Shown in pieces: positions 1 through 9,074 of a stretch of 64,000 nucleotides of DNA. Source of the stretch: an uncultured Sphingomonadaceae bacterium. Lineage in GTDB: Bacteria > Pseudomonadota > Alphaproteobacteria > Sphingomonadales > Sphingomonadaceae. Position numbers and translations under genes: made by a program. The DNA lies in contig CANMVC010000002.1 in assembly GCA_947501325.1 (NCBI GenBank), positions 992,001-1,056,000 on the forward strand, written 5' to 3'. Numbering within the stretch: the stretch's first letter is position 1; every line of letters starts with the position of its first letter. Below the pieces are notes generated by a model. The model was not told where the DNA came from and ran no database searches. It was given only the letters and a program-made list of their open reading frames with translations.

Positions 1-432
1 ATGGTGGTGAAGGGCTATTGGAACCGGCCAGACGCAACCGCCGAAACCTTCGTCGATGGCTGGGTCCGCACCGGCGATCTGGCGCGACTGGATGACGAGG
101 GTTTCTGCTATGTTGTTGACCGCGCGAAAGACATGATCATCCGCGGCGGGGAGAATATCTATTCGTCCGAGGTTGAGAATGTCCTCTATGATCATCCTGC
201 GGTGATGGATGCTGCTCTAGTGGGTATCGAGCACAAGACATTGGGCGAGGAACCGGCGGCAATTGTGCATCTGGTTCAGGGGCAAACGGCCACGGAAGCG
301 GAATTGCAGGAGTGGGTGCGGGCCCGTCTCGCAAATTTCAAAGTGCCGGTCAAAGTCCTGTTCAGCACCGACAGCCTGCCGCGTAATGCCAATGGCAAGA
401 TACTGAAACGCGATCTGAAATCGCTTTTCTAG
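1..432 (+). CDS. Acyl-CoA synthetase / AMP-dependent ligase, C-terminal part (5' end outside window)
   Basis: This is the C-terminal lid domain of an ANL-superfamily acyl-CoA ligase, which activates a carboxylic acid with ATP and CoA. Visible are the hinge region GWVRTGDLARLD (about residues 20-31 of the visible part), the motif DRAKDMIIRGGENIYSSEVE (40-59) and the C-terminal catalytic lysine in PRNANGKILKRDL (K133). The adenylation core lies upstream of base 1, so the first visible Met is probably internal. The substrate cannot be told from this fragment. It converges with a thioesterase whose stop lies 4 bases away, and a thiolase follows, so fatty or aromatic acid metabolism is likely. Confidence 0.93.
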   Translation: MVVKGYWNRPDATAETFVDGWVRTGDLARLDDEGFCYVVDRAKDMIIRGGENIYSSEVENVLYDHPAVMDAALVGIEHKTLGEEPAAIVHLVQGQTATEAELQEWVRARLANFKVPVKVLFSTDSLPRNANGKILKRDLKSLF

Positions 433-435
433 CGT

Positions 436-1365
436 TTAGCTTTTTTGGGGCGTCAGACGGATCAGGCCTTCCTGCACAGCTGACGCCACCAGTTTGCCAT
501 CCTGCGTATAGAGAGCGCCGCGGTTGAGGCCGCGCGTGTGGCCGGTCCAATCGCTGTCCATCACATAGCAGATCCATTGATCCATTCTAAAGTCATCATG
601 GAACCACATCGCATGATCAAGACTGGTCGAGAATAGGCCCGGCGTGGTCCAGTGCAGGCCATGAGGTATCATTGACGTGGAGAGCAATCCCATGTCGGAC
701 GCAAAGGCCAAAGTGGCGCGATGGATCAACGGATCATCCGGCAGCGGGGCTACGGTCTTGAACCATTGATACTGGCGCGCGTCCGGGCTTTTGCCTTCGG
801 GGCGAAAGCTGCGCACATCAAAGGGTCGCGGCATGCTCATCCGTTCGATATGCTTGTCCGATACCTGCGGGTTACGGGCAATTTGCTCCATCGCGCTCAT
901 GCACTGTTCGGGCGGCATGACATCCGGCATGGATATCTGATGTTGCAGCCCGTCAGCCGCCTTTTGGAAGGAGGCCGTCAGGTTGAATATAACCTTGTCA
1001 TTCTGCCGAACGACGACCCTGCGATTGGAAATGCTGCGGCCGTCAAAGTCACGATGCACCCGAAAATGCAGCGGCTTTGTTTCATCTCCGGCGCGCAGAA
1101 AATAGGAATGGAGCGAGTGAATATTCTTCTCGGCATCGACCGTACGATCCGCTGCGACAATGGCTTGCGCAATCACCTGACCACCAAAAATCCGCTCCCG
1201 CGCCGATGAATTGAGCGCAGGAAAGACAAATTCGTCTTCACCGTCTGCCGTAAGATTAAAGGTGCGGAGCAATCCGGCTATCAGCTTCTCCGCAGACACG
1301 GAGGCGCGATTGGCCAAAGCTTCCGAAAGCCGGCGTTCGACTTGTTCGTCCGTTAGTTGATCCAA
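436..1365 (-). CDS. tesB: Acyl-CoA thioesterase II (TesB family)
   Basis: A 309-residue double-hotdog thioesterase that hydrolyses acyl-CoA to free acid and CoA; the length is near the usual 285-300. The N-terminal hotdog has the ERIFGGQVIAQAIVAADRTV stretch. The C-terminal hotdog has SLDHAMWFH and RGLNRGALYTQDGKLVAS followed by VQEGLIR, typical of TesB and carrying the catalytic Asp and Gln region. The start is TTG at 1365 with a purine-rich AAGGA about 12 bases before it; no in-frame ATG is available nearby. The gene is downstream of, and in the same direction as, the thiolase at 1407-2579, with about 40 bases between them, so they probably form one operon. Confidence 0.93.
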   Translation of the reverse strand: MDQLTDEQVERRLSEALANRASVSAEKLIAGLLRTFNLTADGEDEFVFPALNSSARERIFGGQVIAQAIVAADRTVDAEKNIHSLHSYFLRAGDETKPLHFRVHRDFDGRSISNRRVVVRQNDKVIFNLTASFQKAADGLQHQISMPDVMPPEQCMSAMEQIARNPQVSDKHIERMSMPRPFDVRSFRPEGKSPDARQYQWFKTVAPLPDDPLIHRATLAFASDMGLLSTSMIPHGLHWTTPGLFSTSLDHAMWFHDDFRMDQWICYVMDSDWTGHTRGLNRGALYTQDGKLVASAVQEGLIRLTPQKS

Positions 1366-1406
1366 AACTGCTTCTATTCCTTAAATATGCGTGTTGTCTC
1401 GAAAGT

Positions 1407-2579
1407 TCAGGGGTAGATTTCGAACAGGCCTGCTCCGCCCTGCCCGCCACCGATACACATGGTGACGACGCCCCATTTGGCACCACGACGGCGGCCTTCC
1501 TGCAACAAATGCCCGGCACAGCGCGCTCCGGTCATGCCAAAGGGGTGGCCAATCGAAATGGAGCCGCCGTTGACGTTATATTTTTCCGGATCAATGCCCA
1601 GTCGATCGCGGCTGTACAGGCACTGGCTCGCAAAGGCTTCGTTGAGTTCCCAGATATCGATATCATCGACCGTCAGGCCTTGCCGTTCGAGCAGCTTTGG
1701 CACCGCGAAGACCGGACCAATGCCCATTTCATCCGGTTCACATCCGGCGACGGCCCAGGACACAAAACGGCCCAGCGGTTCCAGCCCGCGTCGTTCGGCC
1801 TCTTTGGCTTCCATCAATAGAACCGCAGCGGCACCATCGGACAACTGACTGGCATTGCCGGCAGTGATATATTTGCCTTCGCCCATAACCGGCTGCAATT
1901 TCGCAAGACCTTCCAGGGTCGTGGTCGGGCGATTGCACTCGTCGCGATCAACGGTGTAGTCGACAATGCTCTCTTCCTTGGTTTCCTTGTCGACGACTTT
2001 CATCTTCGTCTGCATCGGTACGATCTCATCGGCGAAAAGCCCGGCTTCCTGAGCCTTGGCCATACGCTGCTGCGACTGCAGGGAATATTCGTCCTGATAT
2101 TCGCGGCTGACATTATAACGCTCCGCCACAATATCCGCAGTATCGATCATGGGCATGAAGATATCGGGTGCAATTTTCAGGATTTCGTTATCGATGCTGC
2201 CTTCCGGCGCGCGCTGTCCTTGCATTGAAATGCTTTCCACGCCGCCTGCTACAACGCAATCCGCGCCATCGCCGCGAATATGGTTGGCCGCCATGGCGAT
2301 GGCCTGCATGCCCGACGAGCAGAAACGGTTGATCGTGGCACCAGCGGTGGACTTGGGCAGCCCGGCGAGAAGCGCGGCATTACGACCGATATTGGGCGCA
2401 GCGTGGGCGACATTGCCCATCAGGCTGTCATCGACAAAATCACTCTCGACACCCGATTTGGCAACGGCGTGCTTGATGGCGTGTGCTGCCATCGTCATCG
2501 GCGGTGTGATGTTAAACCCACCCCGTCCGGCTTTAGCGAGCCCGGTGCGGGCATAAGATACGACGACTGCTTCACGCAT
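1407..2579 (-). CDS. Acetyl-CoA acetyltransferase / 3-ketoacyl-CoA thiolase
   Basis: A 390-residue thiolase, full length for the family. It carries out thiolytic cleavage of 3-ketoacyl-CoA or the reverse condensation. The nucleophilic cysteine is C87 in NRFCSSGMQAIA; the second active-site block has H345 in SIGHPFGMTGAR and the acid/base cysteine C375 in MCIGGGQGGAG. The ATG at 2579 is the natural start. It heads a two-gene operon with the TesB thioesterase. Whether it is biosynthetic (acetoacetyl-CoA) or beta-oxidation type cannot be decided from sequence alone, but the neighbouring ligase and thioesterase favour acid degradation. Confidence 0.95.
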   Translation of the reverse strand: MREAVVVSYARTGLAKAGRGGFNITPPMTMAAHAIKHAVAKSGVESDFVDDSLMGNVAHAAPNIGRNAALLAGLPKSTAGATINRFCSSGMQAIAMAANHIRGDGADCVVAGGVESISMQGQRAPEGSIDNEILKIAPDIFMPMIDTADIVAERYNVSREYQDEYSLQSQQRMAKAQEAGLFADEIVPMQTKMKVVDKETKEESIVDYTVDRDECNRPTTTLEGLAKLQPVMGEGKYITAGNASQLSDGAAAVLLMEAKEAERRGLEPLGRFVSWAVAGCEPDEMGIGPVFAVPKLLERQGLTVDDIDIWELNEAFASQCLYSRDRLGIDPEKYNVNGGSISIGHPFGMTGARCAGHLLQEGRRRGAKWGVVTMCIGGGQGGAGLFEIYP

Positions 2580-2785
2580 GATAAATCTCCAGTTGGTGAA
2601 GCTGGCCTAAGTCTATTTAAAGCGGTGTCAAGATGTCAGTCCCCTGTCGCCGGATAATCATAGCGGGCCGTAATAATCGATAGCGGGGGATTTGGCTGGC
2701 TGACACCATTAGCATCTCTCTGGACGAGGATGTCGTCAGACGGAGGACGGTATCTGGAAATTAAAATGCGCGTAAACAAAAAATA

Positions 2786-2808
2786 CGGGGTGGACAAAGC
2801 CCACCCCG
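2786..2808 (-). terminator. Rho-independent terminator of the OmpA-family gene
   Basis: An 8-bp stem (CGGGGTGG paired with CCACCCCG) closes a short loop just after the stop of the OmpA-family gene. Read on the minus strand it is followed by a T-rich stretch (TATTTTTTG), as expected of an intrinsic terminator. Confidence 0.8.
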
Positions 2809-2815
2809 CTTAAAA

Positions 2816-3694
2816 TTATAGACCGTCAACGCTCTTGCTGACCATGATATTCACTGCCACGCGGCGGTTCTGAGCCTTGCCTTCTGGCGTGCTATTGTCC
2901 GCCAGCGGATCCGCTTCGGCCATCCCGGCGGGGGTCAGCATACGATAAGGTTTCCAGCCACATTCCTGTTGCATATAGTTGACAACGCGACTGGCTCGTT
3001 TTTCGCTGAGCCGCTGGTTAAATTCATAATCTCCGGTTGAATCCGTGTAACCGACAACCAGAAGCAGAGCATTGTCCATCACCTCGGCCTGGGCTGCGGT
3101 GTTGCAAAGCTCGGCCTTGTCCTGCGCGGAAAGTACCGCTTTGCCAGTATCGAAATTCACGTTTGTCGTGCCTTTGATATTATATTGGTCAATATCACCC
3201 ACGCGGCTGCGCAGCGCATCGGTCGCGGCTGTCTGCTCAGCAAAGCCCTGAGTCGTACCCGTACGGATCATCGTCGCCGTCTTGAGATCATTGTTACGCA
3301 ATTTGATCCTGCTCGCCACCAGGCCCTCGCCCCATTGTACGGTTTTGACCGTAACCGGCAGGCCGTTAAGCAGCGAGTCAGCGGCAAGCTTGTCGCGATC
3401 AAGACCTAAAAAACCGCCGCTGGATCTGATTTCAGTGGCGTCGGCAACCGTGATAGCGGTGTTGTTGCCATCGGCGCTTGTGACTTGCATTCTGTTGGCT
3501 TTCCGAGCGGAAATAAAACCTTCGATCTCCGGCCCTTCTTCCAAACCAGACAGGTCAGCCGGAGGCAAACCGTTCACTGTAATATCGGTCTCGGCCTCTG
3601 TCATGTCCTGCTGCGCAGACACGCTGGTCGGTGCCAATATGGCAAGTGTTGCAAGCATTAATGTGATTTTCGGACCTTTGGAAATGTCACTCAT
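2816..3694 (-). CDS. OmpA-family outer membrane protein with N-terminal DUF5666-like domain
   Basis: A 292-residue envelope protein. A signal peptide ends near VSAQQ (about residue 28). Residues about 55-140 form a beta-rich segment (GFISARKANRMQV, then ITVADATEI) resembling DUF5666/OB-like modules. Residues about 165-285 are an OmpA C-terminal peptidoglycan-binding domain: VNFDTGKAVLSAQDKAEL, VVGYTDSTGDYEFNQRLSEK and QNRRVAVNI. It probably tethers the outer membrane to peptidoglycan. It stands alone, with its own terminator. The DUF5666 assignment is a pattern judgement and less certain than the OmpA domain. Confidence 0.88.
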   Translation of the reverse strand: MSDISKGPKITLMLATLAILAPTSVSAQQDMTEAETDITVNGLPPADLSGLEEGPEIEGFISARKANRMQVTSADGNNTAITVADATEIRSSGGFLGLDRDKLAADSLLNGLPVTVKTVQWGEGLVASRIKLRNNDLKTATMIRTGTTQGFAEQTAATDALRSRVGDIDQYNIKGTTNVNFDTGKAVLSAQDKAELCNTAAQAEVMDNALLLVVGYTDSTGDYEFNQRLSEKRASRVVNYMQQECGWKPYRMLTPAGMAEADPLADNSTPEGKAQNRRVAVNIMVSKSVDGL

Positions 3695-3744
3695 TATTTT
3701 TCTCCTTCAAACATAGCGTTTGCCCCCGCGTTTTTTGTGGCGCT

Positions 3745-4033
3745 TCATGAGACCGGACCAGCAATGGCCGATAGGTCTGCTGGGTTCCCTTCAACCCACG
3801 CCACAATATGAGGCAGCACGAAGCCGCACATGAACATATCGATCACCTGAGTGGTCAGGTCTTCCTTTCTGGCGCATGAACACAACCTCCATCACTGCAC
3901 GTTCTGTCGACAATCCGAGCGGATCGTGGGGCAAGTTGAAGTAGGCCGCATCGAAAAGCCACGCTGAAACACGGCCGCTGATTGCACCTGATGGGATATT
4001 TATTTTATTCGGCGATACTGGCGTGATTCTCAC
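3745..4033 (-). pseudogene. Remnant of a TetR/AcrR-type regulator (C-terminal part, frameshifted)
   Basis: The minus strand reads SAWLFDAAYFNLPHDPLGLS, then ERAVMEVVFMRQK, in one frame. Removing one G in the run AAAGGAAGA near 3860-3870 continues it as EDLTTQVIDMFMCGFVLPH, then IVAWVEGNP, up to a TGA at 3745-3747. That pattern looks like the ligand-binding C-terminus of a TetR regulator. The helix-turn-helix half is missing, because upstream of 4033 no such coding is seen. The call is inference from the reading frames; the unshifted 80-residue frame ending near 3791 is not a sensible protein end. Confidence 0.5.
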
Positions 4034-4139
4034 GCAGCATTTGCACTTAAACTATTGATAGGCATAGGAAATAGCTGGACATTGGTTCGCAGCAGATATT
4101 GCTGAAATGGCAGTTTTCTGCCGAAAGCGGACTTGAGAA

Positions 4140-5267
4140 TTAGTCAGCCTTGCCTCGAAAATAGCGCTTGAACCAAATGATCAAACCCGTGACCGATAAA
4201 AGCAGTAAAGCAAAGCCGACAATCAATATCATCGGCTGCCGCAGCGGACCAAATATGTCACCCGAGTGAATAGTATTATTCACCGCGCCGACTTTCCCCA
4301 GCCCCGAGACTTGCTCTTTATGCAGGATATTGTCGCAGGATGCAGAGACCCATACCCGTCGATCACCATCGCGCTTATCCAGATCGCCTGGAGCCGCCAG
4401 ATATATCGTGTGATAGGGTTGCCACGGGGTGGCGAATTCTGCTTCAAGAACCCTCGTGCCGGGATAAGCGGCCAGCGCTATTTGAGAGGCCTGGTTGATG
4501 GAGACGGTTCCGTCACAGGACGCATGCTCCATCTTTTTTGCGACGGCATCGGGCAAGACGTCGGTACTTGGCTTGATTACCGATGGTCCCCAATCAGGCT
4601 TGGACCAGTAGGTGCCGGTCAGCCCCCAGATCACAATCAGCAATGCCCCCCAAAAGCCAAAGAAGCTATGCAGGCTGAATGATTTGCTCGTCCAGTTTCC
4701 TTTAAGAAGCAGCTGCTTTGCCTTCGTCCAGAAACCTCGGTGTATCGGCCACCAGAGATAGAGCCCAACCAAAGCCAACAGAGACAATATGATCCCGAGT
4801 ATTGCGACAACCGTTTCACCGGTTTCTTCCACCAGCAATTCATAGTGAAAGTCGATCAATAAATGCGTCCATGTCCGGTCGAGAAAAAAGGACGTGATTG
4901 CTTCCCCCGTAGCCGGGTTGATGCTGACAATCTGGACCTCGCCCCCTGCATCGGGTGGCGCGGACATGCCATAGATCATCGGAATATCGGTCGCGATCTC
5001 GGCACGGGGGCCGAGATATCCCACAGGAAGAAAGCTTTCCCCCGCTTCTGTTCGAGCGGCTGCAATCATTTCCTGCAGATCAGGGTCAGGCTCTAAGCTC
5101 GCACCCAGTTGTTCGGGAAACGCTCCCGTTTCCGCGTGCATAAGAGGCGCGGAAAAGGCAATCGCCATGCCAGACACCGTGACCGCCATGACGAAGATCG
5201 AGACAATCGCACCGATCCACGCATGCAAAGTTGCGTTGAGTTTCCTGAAGGACGAGCGATTGGCCAT
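4140..5267 (-). CDS. PepSY-associated TM domain protein (putative ferric-siderophore reductase type)
   Basis: A 375-residue inner-membrane protein of the PepSY_TM (PiuB/FsrB-like) family. Hydrophobic segments lie at about 15-38, 155-175, 197-220 and 345-366. The first loop holds the PepSY-like region (ITSFFLDRTWTHLLIDFHYE) and a conserved LHSFFGFWGALLIVIWGLTG segment carries a membrane histidine. Family members act at the inner membrane in siderophore iron release or reduction. It follows a TonB receptor by 22 bases in the same direction, so the two are co-transcribed, which supports a role in iron acquisition. A start at 5267 (ATG) fits the first membrane helix. Confidence 0.87.
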   Translation of the reverse strand: MANRSSFRKLNATLHAWIGAIVSIFVMAVTVSGMAIAFSAPLMHAETGAFPEQLGASLEPDPDLQEMIAAARTEAGESFLPVGYLGPRAEIATDIPMIYGMSAPPDAGGEVQIVSINPATGEAITSFFLDRTWTHLLIDFHYELLVEETGETVVAILGIILSLLALVGLYLWWPIHRGFWTKAKQLLLKGNWTSKSFSLHSFFGFWGALLIVIWGLTGTYWSKPDWGPSVIKPSTDVLPDAVAKKMEHASCDGTVSINQASQIALAAYPGTRVLEAEFATPWQPYHTIYLAAPGDLDKRDGDRRVWVSASCDNILHKEQVSGLGKVGAVNNTIHSGDIFGPLRQPMILIVGFALLLLSVTGLIIWFKRYFRGKAD

Positions 5268-5289
5268 AGCAGCTTACCGGCTGGAAAGA

Positions 5290-7335
5290 TCAGAACGCGA
5301 ATTCAAGACCAACACTGACTTTGCGTGGCTCTCCAACACTGGCGAGGCCACCATTGTCAAAGACCGAAACCTCATAAAAGGCATCGAAAGCGTTGGTCAG
5401 ATCGACGAACAGCCGCAATCCTTCTATCTCGTAACTCGCCTGAAAATCGGCAACGAAATAGCTGTCGACACTGTTAATCGCCAAATTCGCATCATCACTA
5501 AAATAGCCCTCGCTATACCGACCAAAACCACTCAGCGCGAAGCCGGTTACTGGTTGCCAGACAAACCCGCCAACGGCAGTCAGTCCCGGTGTACGCTGAA
5601 ATTCATTGCCGTCTATCAAAGCGCCGGCATTGGAATTGCTCTGAAATTTCGTATCAGTAATACCAATTCCGGTTTGCAAGCTGAGCTGGTCATTGACGGC
5701 AAAACGGGCTTCGAGTTCAGCGCCGATAGAACGCGCTTTTGGCGCATTGCTGAAAACATTGGCAAAGAAATCTGACCCCAGTTCAACCAGTGTTGCGATT
5801 TGCAGATTGTCAATATCGCTATAGAAAATATTACCATTGAGGGTCAGGCGATCATCAAGCAATCGGGTACGGAAAAAGGCTTCATAGTTCCACAATGTTT
5901 CCTGCTCGAATGTTTCCGCGGCAAATGTATCAAAGTTAAACGTGAAACCCCCCGCGTTAAAACCGCGCTCGGCGATCAGACCGATGCGCACATCGTCTGT
6001 AATATCATAGGCCAGTTCAAATTTGGGCAGGAACGCATCGAAACTCTCGTCAAAGTCGATGGGAATTACACCCGCAAACCCGCCCTGCCGGCTCTGGCTA
6101 TCCCGCTGCCAGCGGCCGCCGATATTGGCATGCAGGGCGGGCGTTAGCGCGATATTCGCTTCGGCAAATATCCCGATGCTGTCCCGCTCGTCGCTGAAAT
6201 CGCCTGTGCCAATGCCAAAGCCACTTAAATCAAGCGTCTCTTCGCTTTCGAAGCGCGAGATATAAACGCCTGCAAGGCCGCTGACCGAACTATTCTCGTT
6301 GCCGAAACGGGCGAGCAGTTCATTGGTCAGCTCATCGGATTGAATGTCTGCATTGCCGGTTCCCTGAGGCGCCAGGCGCTGCACGCTGACATCGGAATAG
6401 CTGGCGGTGTTGCTCAAGCTGAACATGTCGCTGAAGCGATAATTGAGCGCCGCAATCACAGCATCGGAGTTGGTCTGAAAGACTGAAAAGCCAGGGTTGA
6501 AGCGATCAAGCGCCTCAAACGGGGCATCAACGCTGTCTGTTTGCGGCCGCGATGTATCCGCATGGGTCACGGTGATCAGCGCATCAAAGTCGGGCGCGCC
6601 TTCGGGTTTGATACTCAATTTTCCGCGCAAGTTGAGAGTTTCAATGTCGCGAAGACCTGCCCCGATATCTTCTGTCACCCCTAGCGGCCGGACAAAGCTT
6701 TCCTGTTCCCGGTAGTCAGCAGACAAGCGAAAAGCCAACTGGCCGTCCGCAATCGGTCCGCTGATTACGGCAGAGGCTTGATAGGTATCGAAATTGCCGA
6801 CCATGGCCCGCACGCGGCCTTCAAATTCTTCATGATTGGGGTTTGCCGTTTCGATGAAGATGGCACCAGCAATGGCATTGCGCCCTTGTGTGGTTGTTTG
6901 CGGTCCGCGAAAAATTTCAACGCGTTCAATATCCCATGCAGACTCACCGGAATAGACAAACTCGTTAAACGTCAGCTGCCTGCCATCGACCTGAATGGTT
7001 GTGCGCGGCTGGGACCCACCGAAGAAACTCTCAAGGCTGGTGAGCACGCCGCTGGTATTTGAGCCCCTGATCGTCGGACCTTGGTTGCCATTACCGGAAG
7101 TCGTGACATTGGCCGTCTGATTGAAAATACGTTCCAGTGTGTCAGGTCCAGCAAAGGCGTCGAGATCATCCTGTGTCGTCACAGTAACGGAAGAAGCTGT
7201 TTCCTGAAGCGTACGTTCCGCCCGTTCGCCGGTTACAACGATGACATTAGCATCATCACCATCCAAATTTTCCTGTGCTGAAGCCACAGCAGGAATACAA
7301 AGCGCCATCGACGTAAAAAAAGCTCTACGAATCAC
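5290..7335 (-). CDS. TonB-dependent receptor (probable siderophore receptor)
   Basis: A 681-residue outer-membrane receptor. The signal peptide ends near VASAQ (residue 20), followed by a TonB box-like ANVIVVTGERAE, a plug domain (TLERIFNQTANVTTSGNG, VEIFRGPQTTTQGRNAIAGA) and a 22-strand-type barrel ending in the aromatic terminus VGLEFAF. The start is GTG at 7335 with GGAG six bases upstream. The linked PepSY gene and a Fur-box-like site at 7387-7409 point to iron-siderophore uptake; the actual ligand is unknown. Confidence 0.92.
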   Translation of the reverse strand: MIRRAFFTSMALCIPAVASAQENLDGDDANVIVVTGERAERTLQETASSVTVTTQDDLDAFAGPDTLERIFNQTANVTTSGNGNQGPTIRGSNTSGVLTSLESFFGGSQPRTTIQVDGRQLTFNEFVYSGESAWDIERVEIFRGPQTTTQGRNAIAGAIFIETANPNHEEFEGRVRAMVGNFDTYQASAVISGPIADGQLAFRLSADYREQESFVRPLGVTEDIGAGLRDIETLNLRGKLSIKPEGAPDFDALITVTHADTSRPQTDSVDAPFEALDRFNPGFSVFQTNSDAVIAALNYRFSDMFSLSNTASYSDVSVQRLAPQGTGNADIQSDELTNELLARFGNENSSVSGLAGVYISRFESEETLDLSGFGIGTGDFSDERDSIGIFAEANIALTPALHANIGGRWQRDSQSRQGGFAGVIPIDFDESFDAFLPKFELAYDITDDVRIGLIAERGFNAGGFTFNFDTFAAETFEQETLWNYEAFFRTRLLDDRLTLNGNIFYSDIDNLQIATLVELGSDFFANVFSNAPKARSIGAELEARFAVNDQLSLQTGIGITDTKFQSNSNAGALIDGNEFQRTPGLTAVGGFVWQPVTGFALSGFGRYSEGYFSDDANLAINSVDSYFVADFQASYEIEGLRLFVDLTNAFDAFYEVSVFDNGGLASVGEPRKVSVGLEFAF

Positions 7336-7386
7336 AAGTCACTCCATCAAAAGAATGGCACGGCGATAAGCAGAATGAGTGCTACT

Positions 7387-7409
7387 GTAAATGATAATTA
7401 ATCGCATTA
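7387..7409 (-). promoter_or_regulatory. Fur-box-like operator upstream of the TonB receptor
   Basis: The stretch around AATGATAATTAATCGCATT has a good match to one half (TGATAAT) of the 7-1-7 Fur box and an imperfect second half. It sits about 52-74 bases upstream of the GTG start of the receptor, where an iron-responsive operator would be expected. Binding by Fur is inferred, not shown. Confidence 0.45.
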
Positions 7410-7721
7410 GCATGAACGACATATGCGCAGGCGTCTAAAGGTGCGTCCTAGAATGGCGCCTACAAAATATTATCATCCACCAAATATCTGCGCGCCTCCG
7501 CGTTATATAATTACCCAAATACGCAATAAATAATCCAACATGACGTTTGGACACGCGCAACAGAACTATGTTCACTTTGTCAACTTCGCGGCAATTCTGC
7601 GTGTTCCAGCTTTGCTCTTGTTGTGCTTCGCGCCGATTCCAATGGCGCTGCACAAAGCGCTTTCCTACAGGGCGCTTAGCCTGCTACCAATGCGAACGGA
7701 CGGGGATCGCAGGAGAAGGCT
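7410..7721. other. Intergenic region without a recognisable gene
   Basis: Between the divergent TonB receptor and the MFS gene there are about 310 further bases with only short, overlapping open frames on both strands (for example 7435-7653 minus). None has a plausible start, composition or domain. Promoters for both divergent genes are expected here but no confident -35/-10 pair was identified. Confidence 0.5.
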
Positions 7722-9056
7722 TTGGCGAGTTTGGAAGCCAGTGAGAATAAAAGCGGGGTTTCGGGCCAAGTTGCGCGGCGGAAATTTTACGGTTGGCATA
7801 ATGCTGCCCTGTTATTTGCAATTCAGTTCGCGGCGTCCGGGTTCGTGTATTTTGCCTATGCCGCAATTTTCCCAGCGATGGTCGAGGCAATGGATTGGAA
7901 CCGTGGTTCTGCCTCTCTCGCCCATAGCCTCAGCTTTCTGACGCTGGGCCTCAGTTATCCGCTGACCGCCTGGATGATCGGAAAGTGGGGCGTGCGATTG
8001 ACCCTGACCACTGGACTGCTGATGATGATGGCCAGTCTGTTGCTGACCATTTTCTTCGTCACACAAATTTGGCACTGGACGCTCGCCTGGGGCGTCGTGA
8101 TGGGCATGGCCATGGCTCTGGCTGGACCGCTATGCGGGCAAACCGTTGTCATCCAATGGTTTAACCTTAAACGAGCCACAGTTTTAGGGATTATCATGAC
8201 AGGCAATGCGCTAGGCGGATTTGTCGCGCAACCCGTGCTGATCCGTGTCATGGAAGGGGCTGGCACCTGGCAATCGGGCTGGTATGTCAGCCTGATTGCG
8301 GTCATCATCGCGATCTTGCTGGCCCAGTTCATTATCAACCGGCCTGCGGATATCGGTCAGCATTCCGACAATATTGATCCGAGCGCTCTGTCAGCTGATG
8401 GCAAAAAGGCGGCAGCCAAACCGCGGACCTATCGCAGCGACCATAGCTGGACCATCCCGCAGGTGTTTCGCACCCGCGCGGTTTATTTGATCATCACGAT
8501 CAACATTTCCTATCTGGCGATCGGGACATTTTTGCTGACCCATGGTTCGCTCTATATATCCGACACCGGCATGTCTAAAATCCAGACGGCGTCAGTGGTC
8601 AGCATCTTTATCATGGGGAGCGGGCTGGGCCGGGTCCCCGCAGGGTGGCTCGGCGATCGGTTTGAGCTGCGCTGGCTGATGGCCGCGATGATGGGCGCGA
8701 TGCTGTTCGGCTTTGTCCTTTTGTGGGCAGTCGCCGATTTCATGGGCCTGGGCATTGCCGCCTTTATCTTGGGGCTATGCTATGGCGGTTTCTTTGCTTT
8801 GTCCCCTGCCCTGACCAGCAATTTTTTCGGGCCGGAAAGCTTCGCCAAGATCAACTCGGTTTTTGCGCCGGTATTGCTGCCCTTTGTTGCCATGGCGCCA
8901 GCCGGTGCGGGTTATATTTTCGAGATGAATGGCAGTTATGATATCGCGTTTCTGATCGGCTCTATCCTGCTCAGCCTGTCGCTGATATCGGCCATTTGTT
9001 TGAAGCCGCCAATCCATGAGACCAGGCCGGAACCGGCTGAACAAGGCGCCCAATAA
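7722..9056 (+). CDS. MFS transporter (OFA / monocarboxylate-like type)
   Basis: A 444-residue major facilitator with 12 predicted membrane helices. Two six-helix halves are separated by a hydrophilic loop at about residues 205-250 (ADIGQHSDNIDPSALSADG). The N-terminal FYGWHNAALLFAIQFAASG and the loop GLGRVPAGWLGDRFELRW (motif A-like, in the second half) are typical of OFA/MCT-like carriers of organic anions. The start is TTG at 7722, chosen because AGGAG ends six bases before it and no ATG lies near. It is transcribed alone. The substrate is unknown. Confidence 0.87.
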   Translation: MASLEASENKSGVSGQVARRKFYGWHNAALLFAIQFAASGFVYFAYAAIFPAMVEAMDWNRGSASLAHSLSFLTLGLSYPLTAWMIGKWGVRLTLTTGLLMMMASLLLTIFFVTQIWHWTLAWGVVMGMAMALAGPLCGQTVVIQWFNLKRATVLGIIMTGNALGGFVAQPVLIRVMEGAGTWQSGWYVSLIAVIIAILLAQFIINRPADIGQHSDNIDPSALSADGKKAAAKPRTYRSDHSWTIPQVFRTRAVYLIITINISYLAIGTFLLTHGSLYISDTGMSKIQTASVVSIFIMGSGLGRVPAGWLGDRFELRWLMAAMMGAMLFGFVLLWAVADFMGLGIAAFILGLCYGGFFALSPALTSNFFGPESFAKINSVFAPVLLPFVAMAPAGAGYIFEMNGSYDIAFLIGSILLSLSLISAICLKPPIHETRPEPAEQGAQ

Positions 9057-9074
9057 TAAGCGCGGTGTGGAGGT

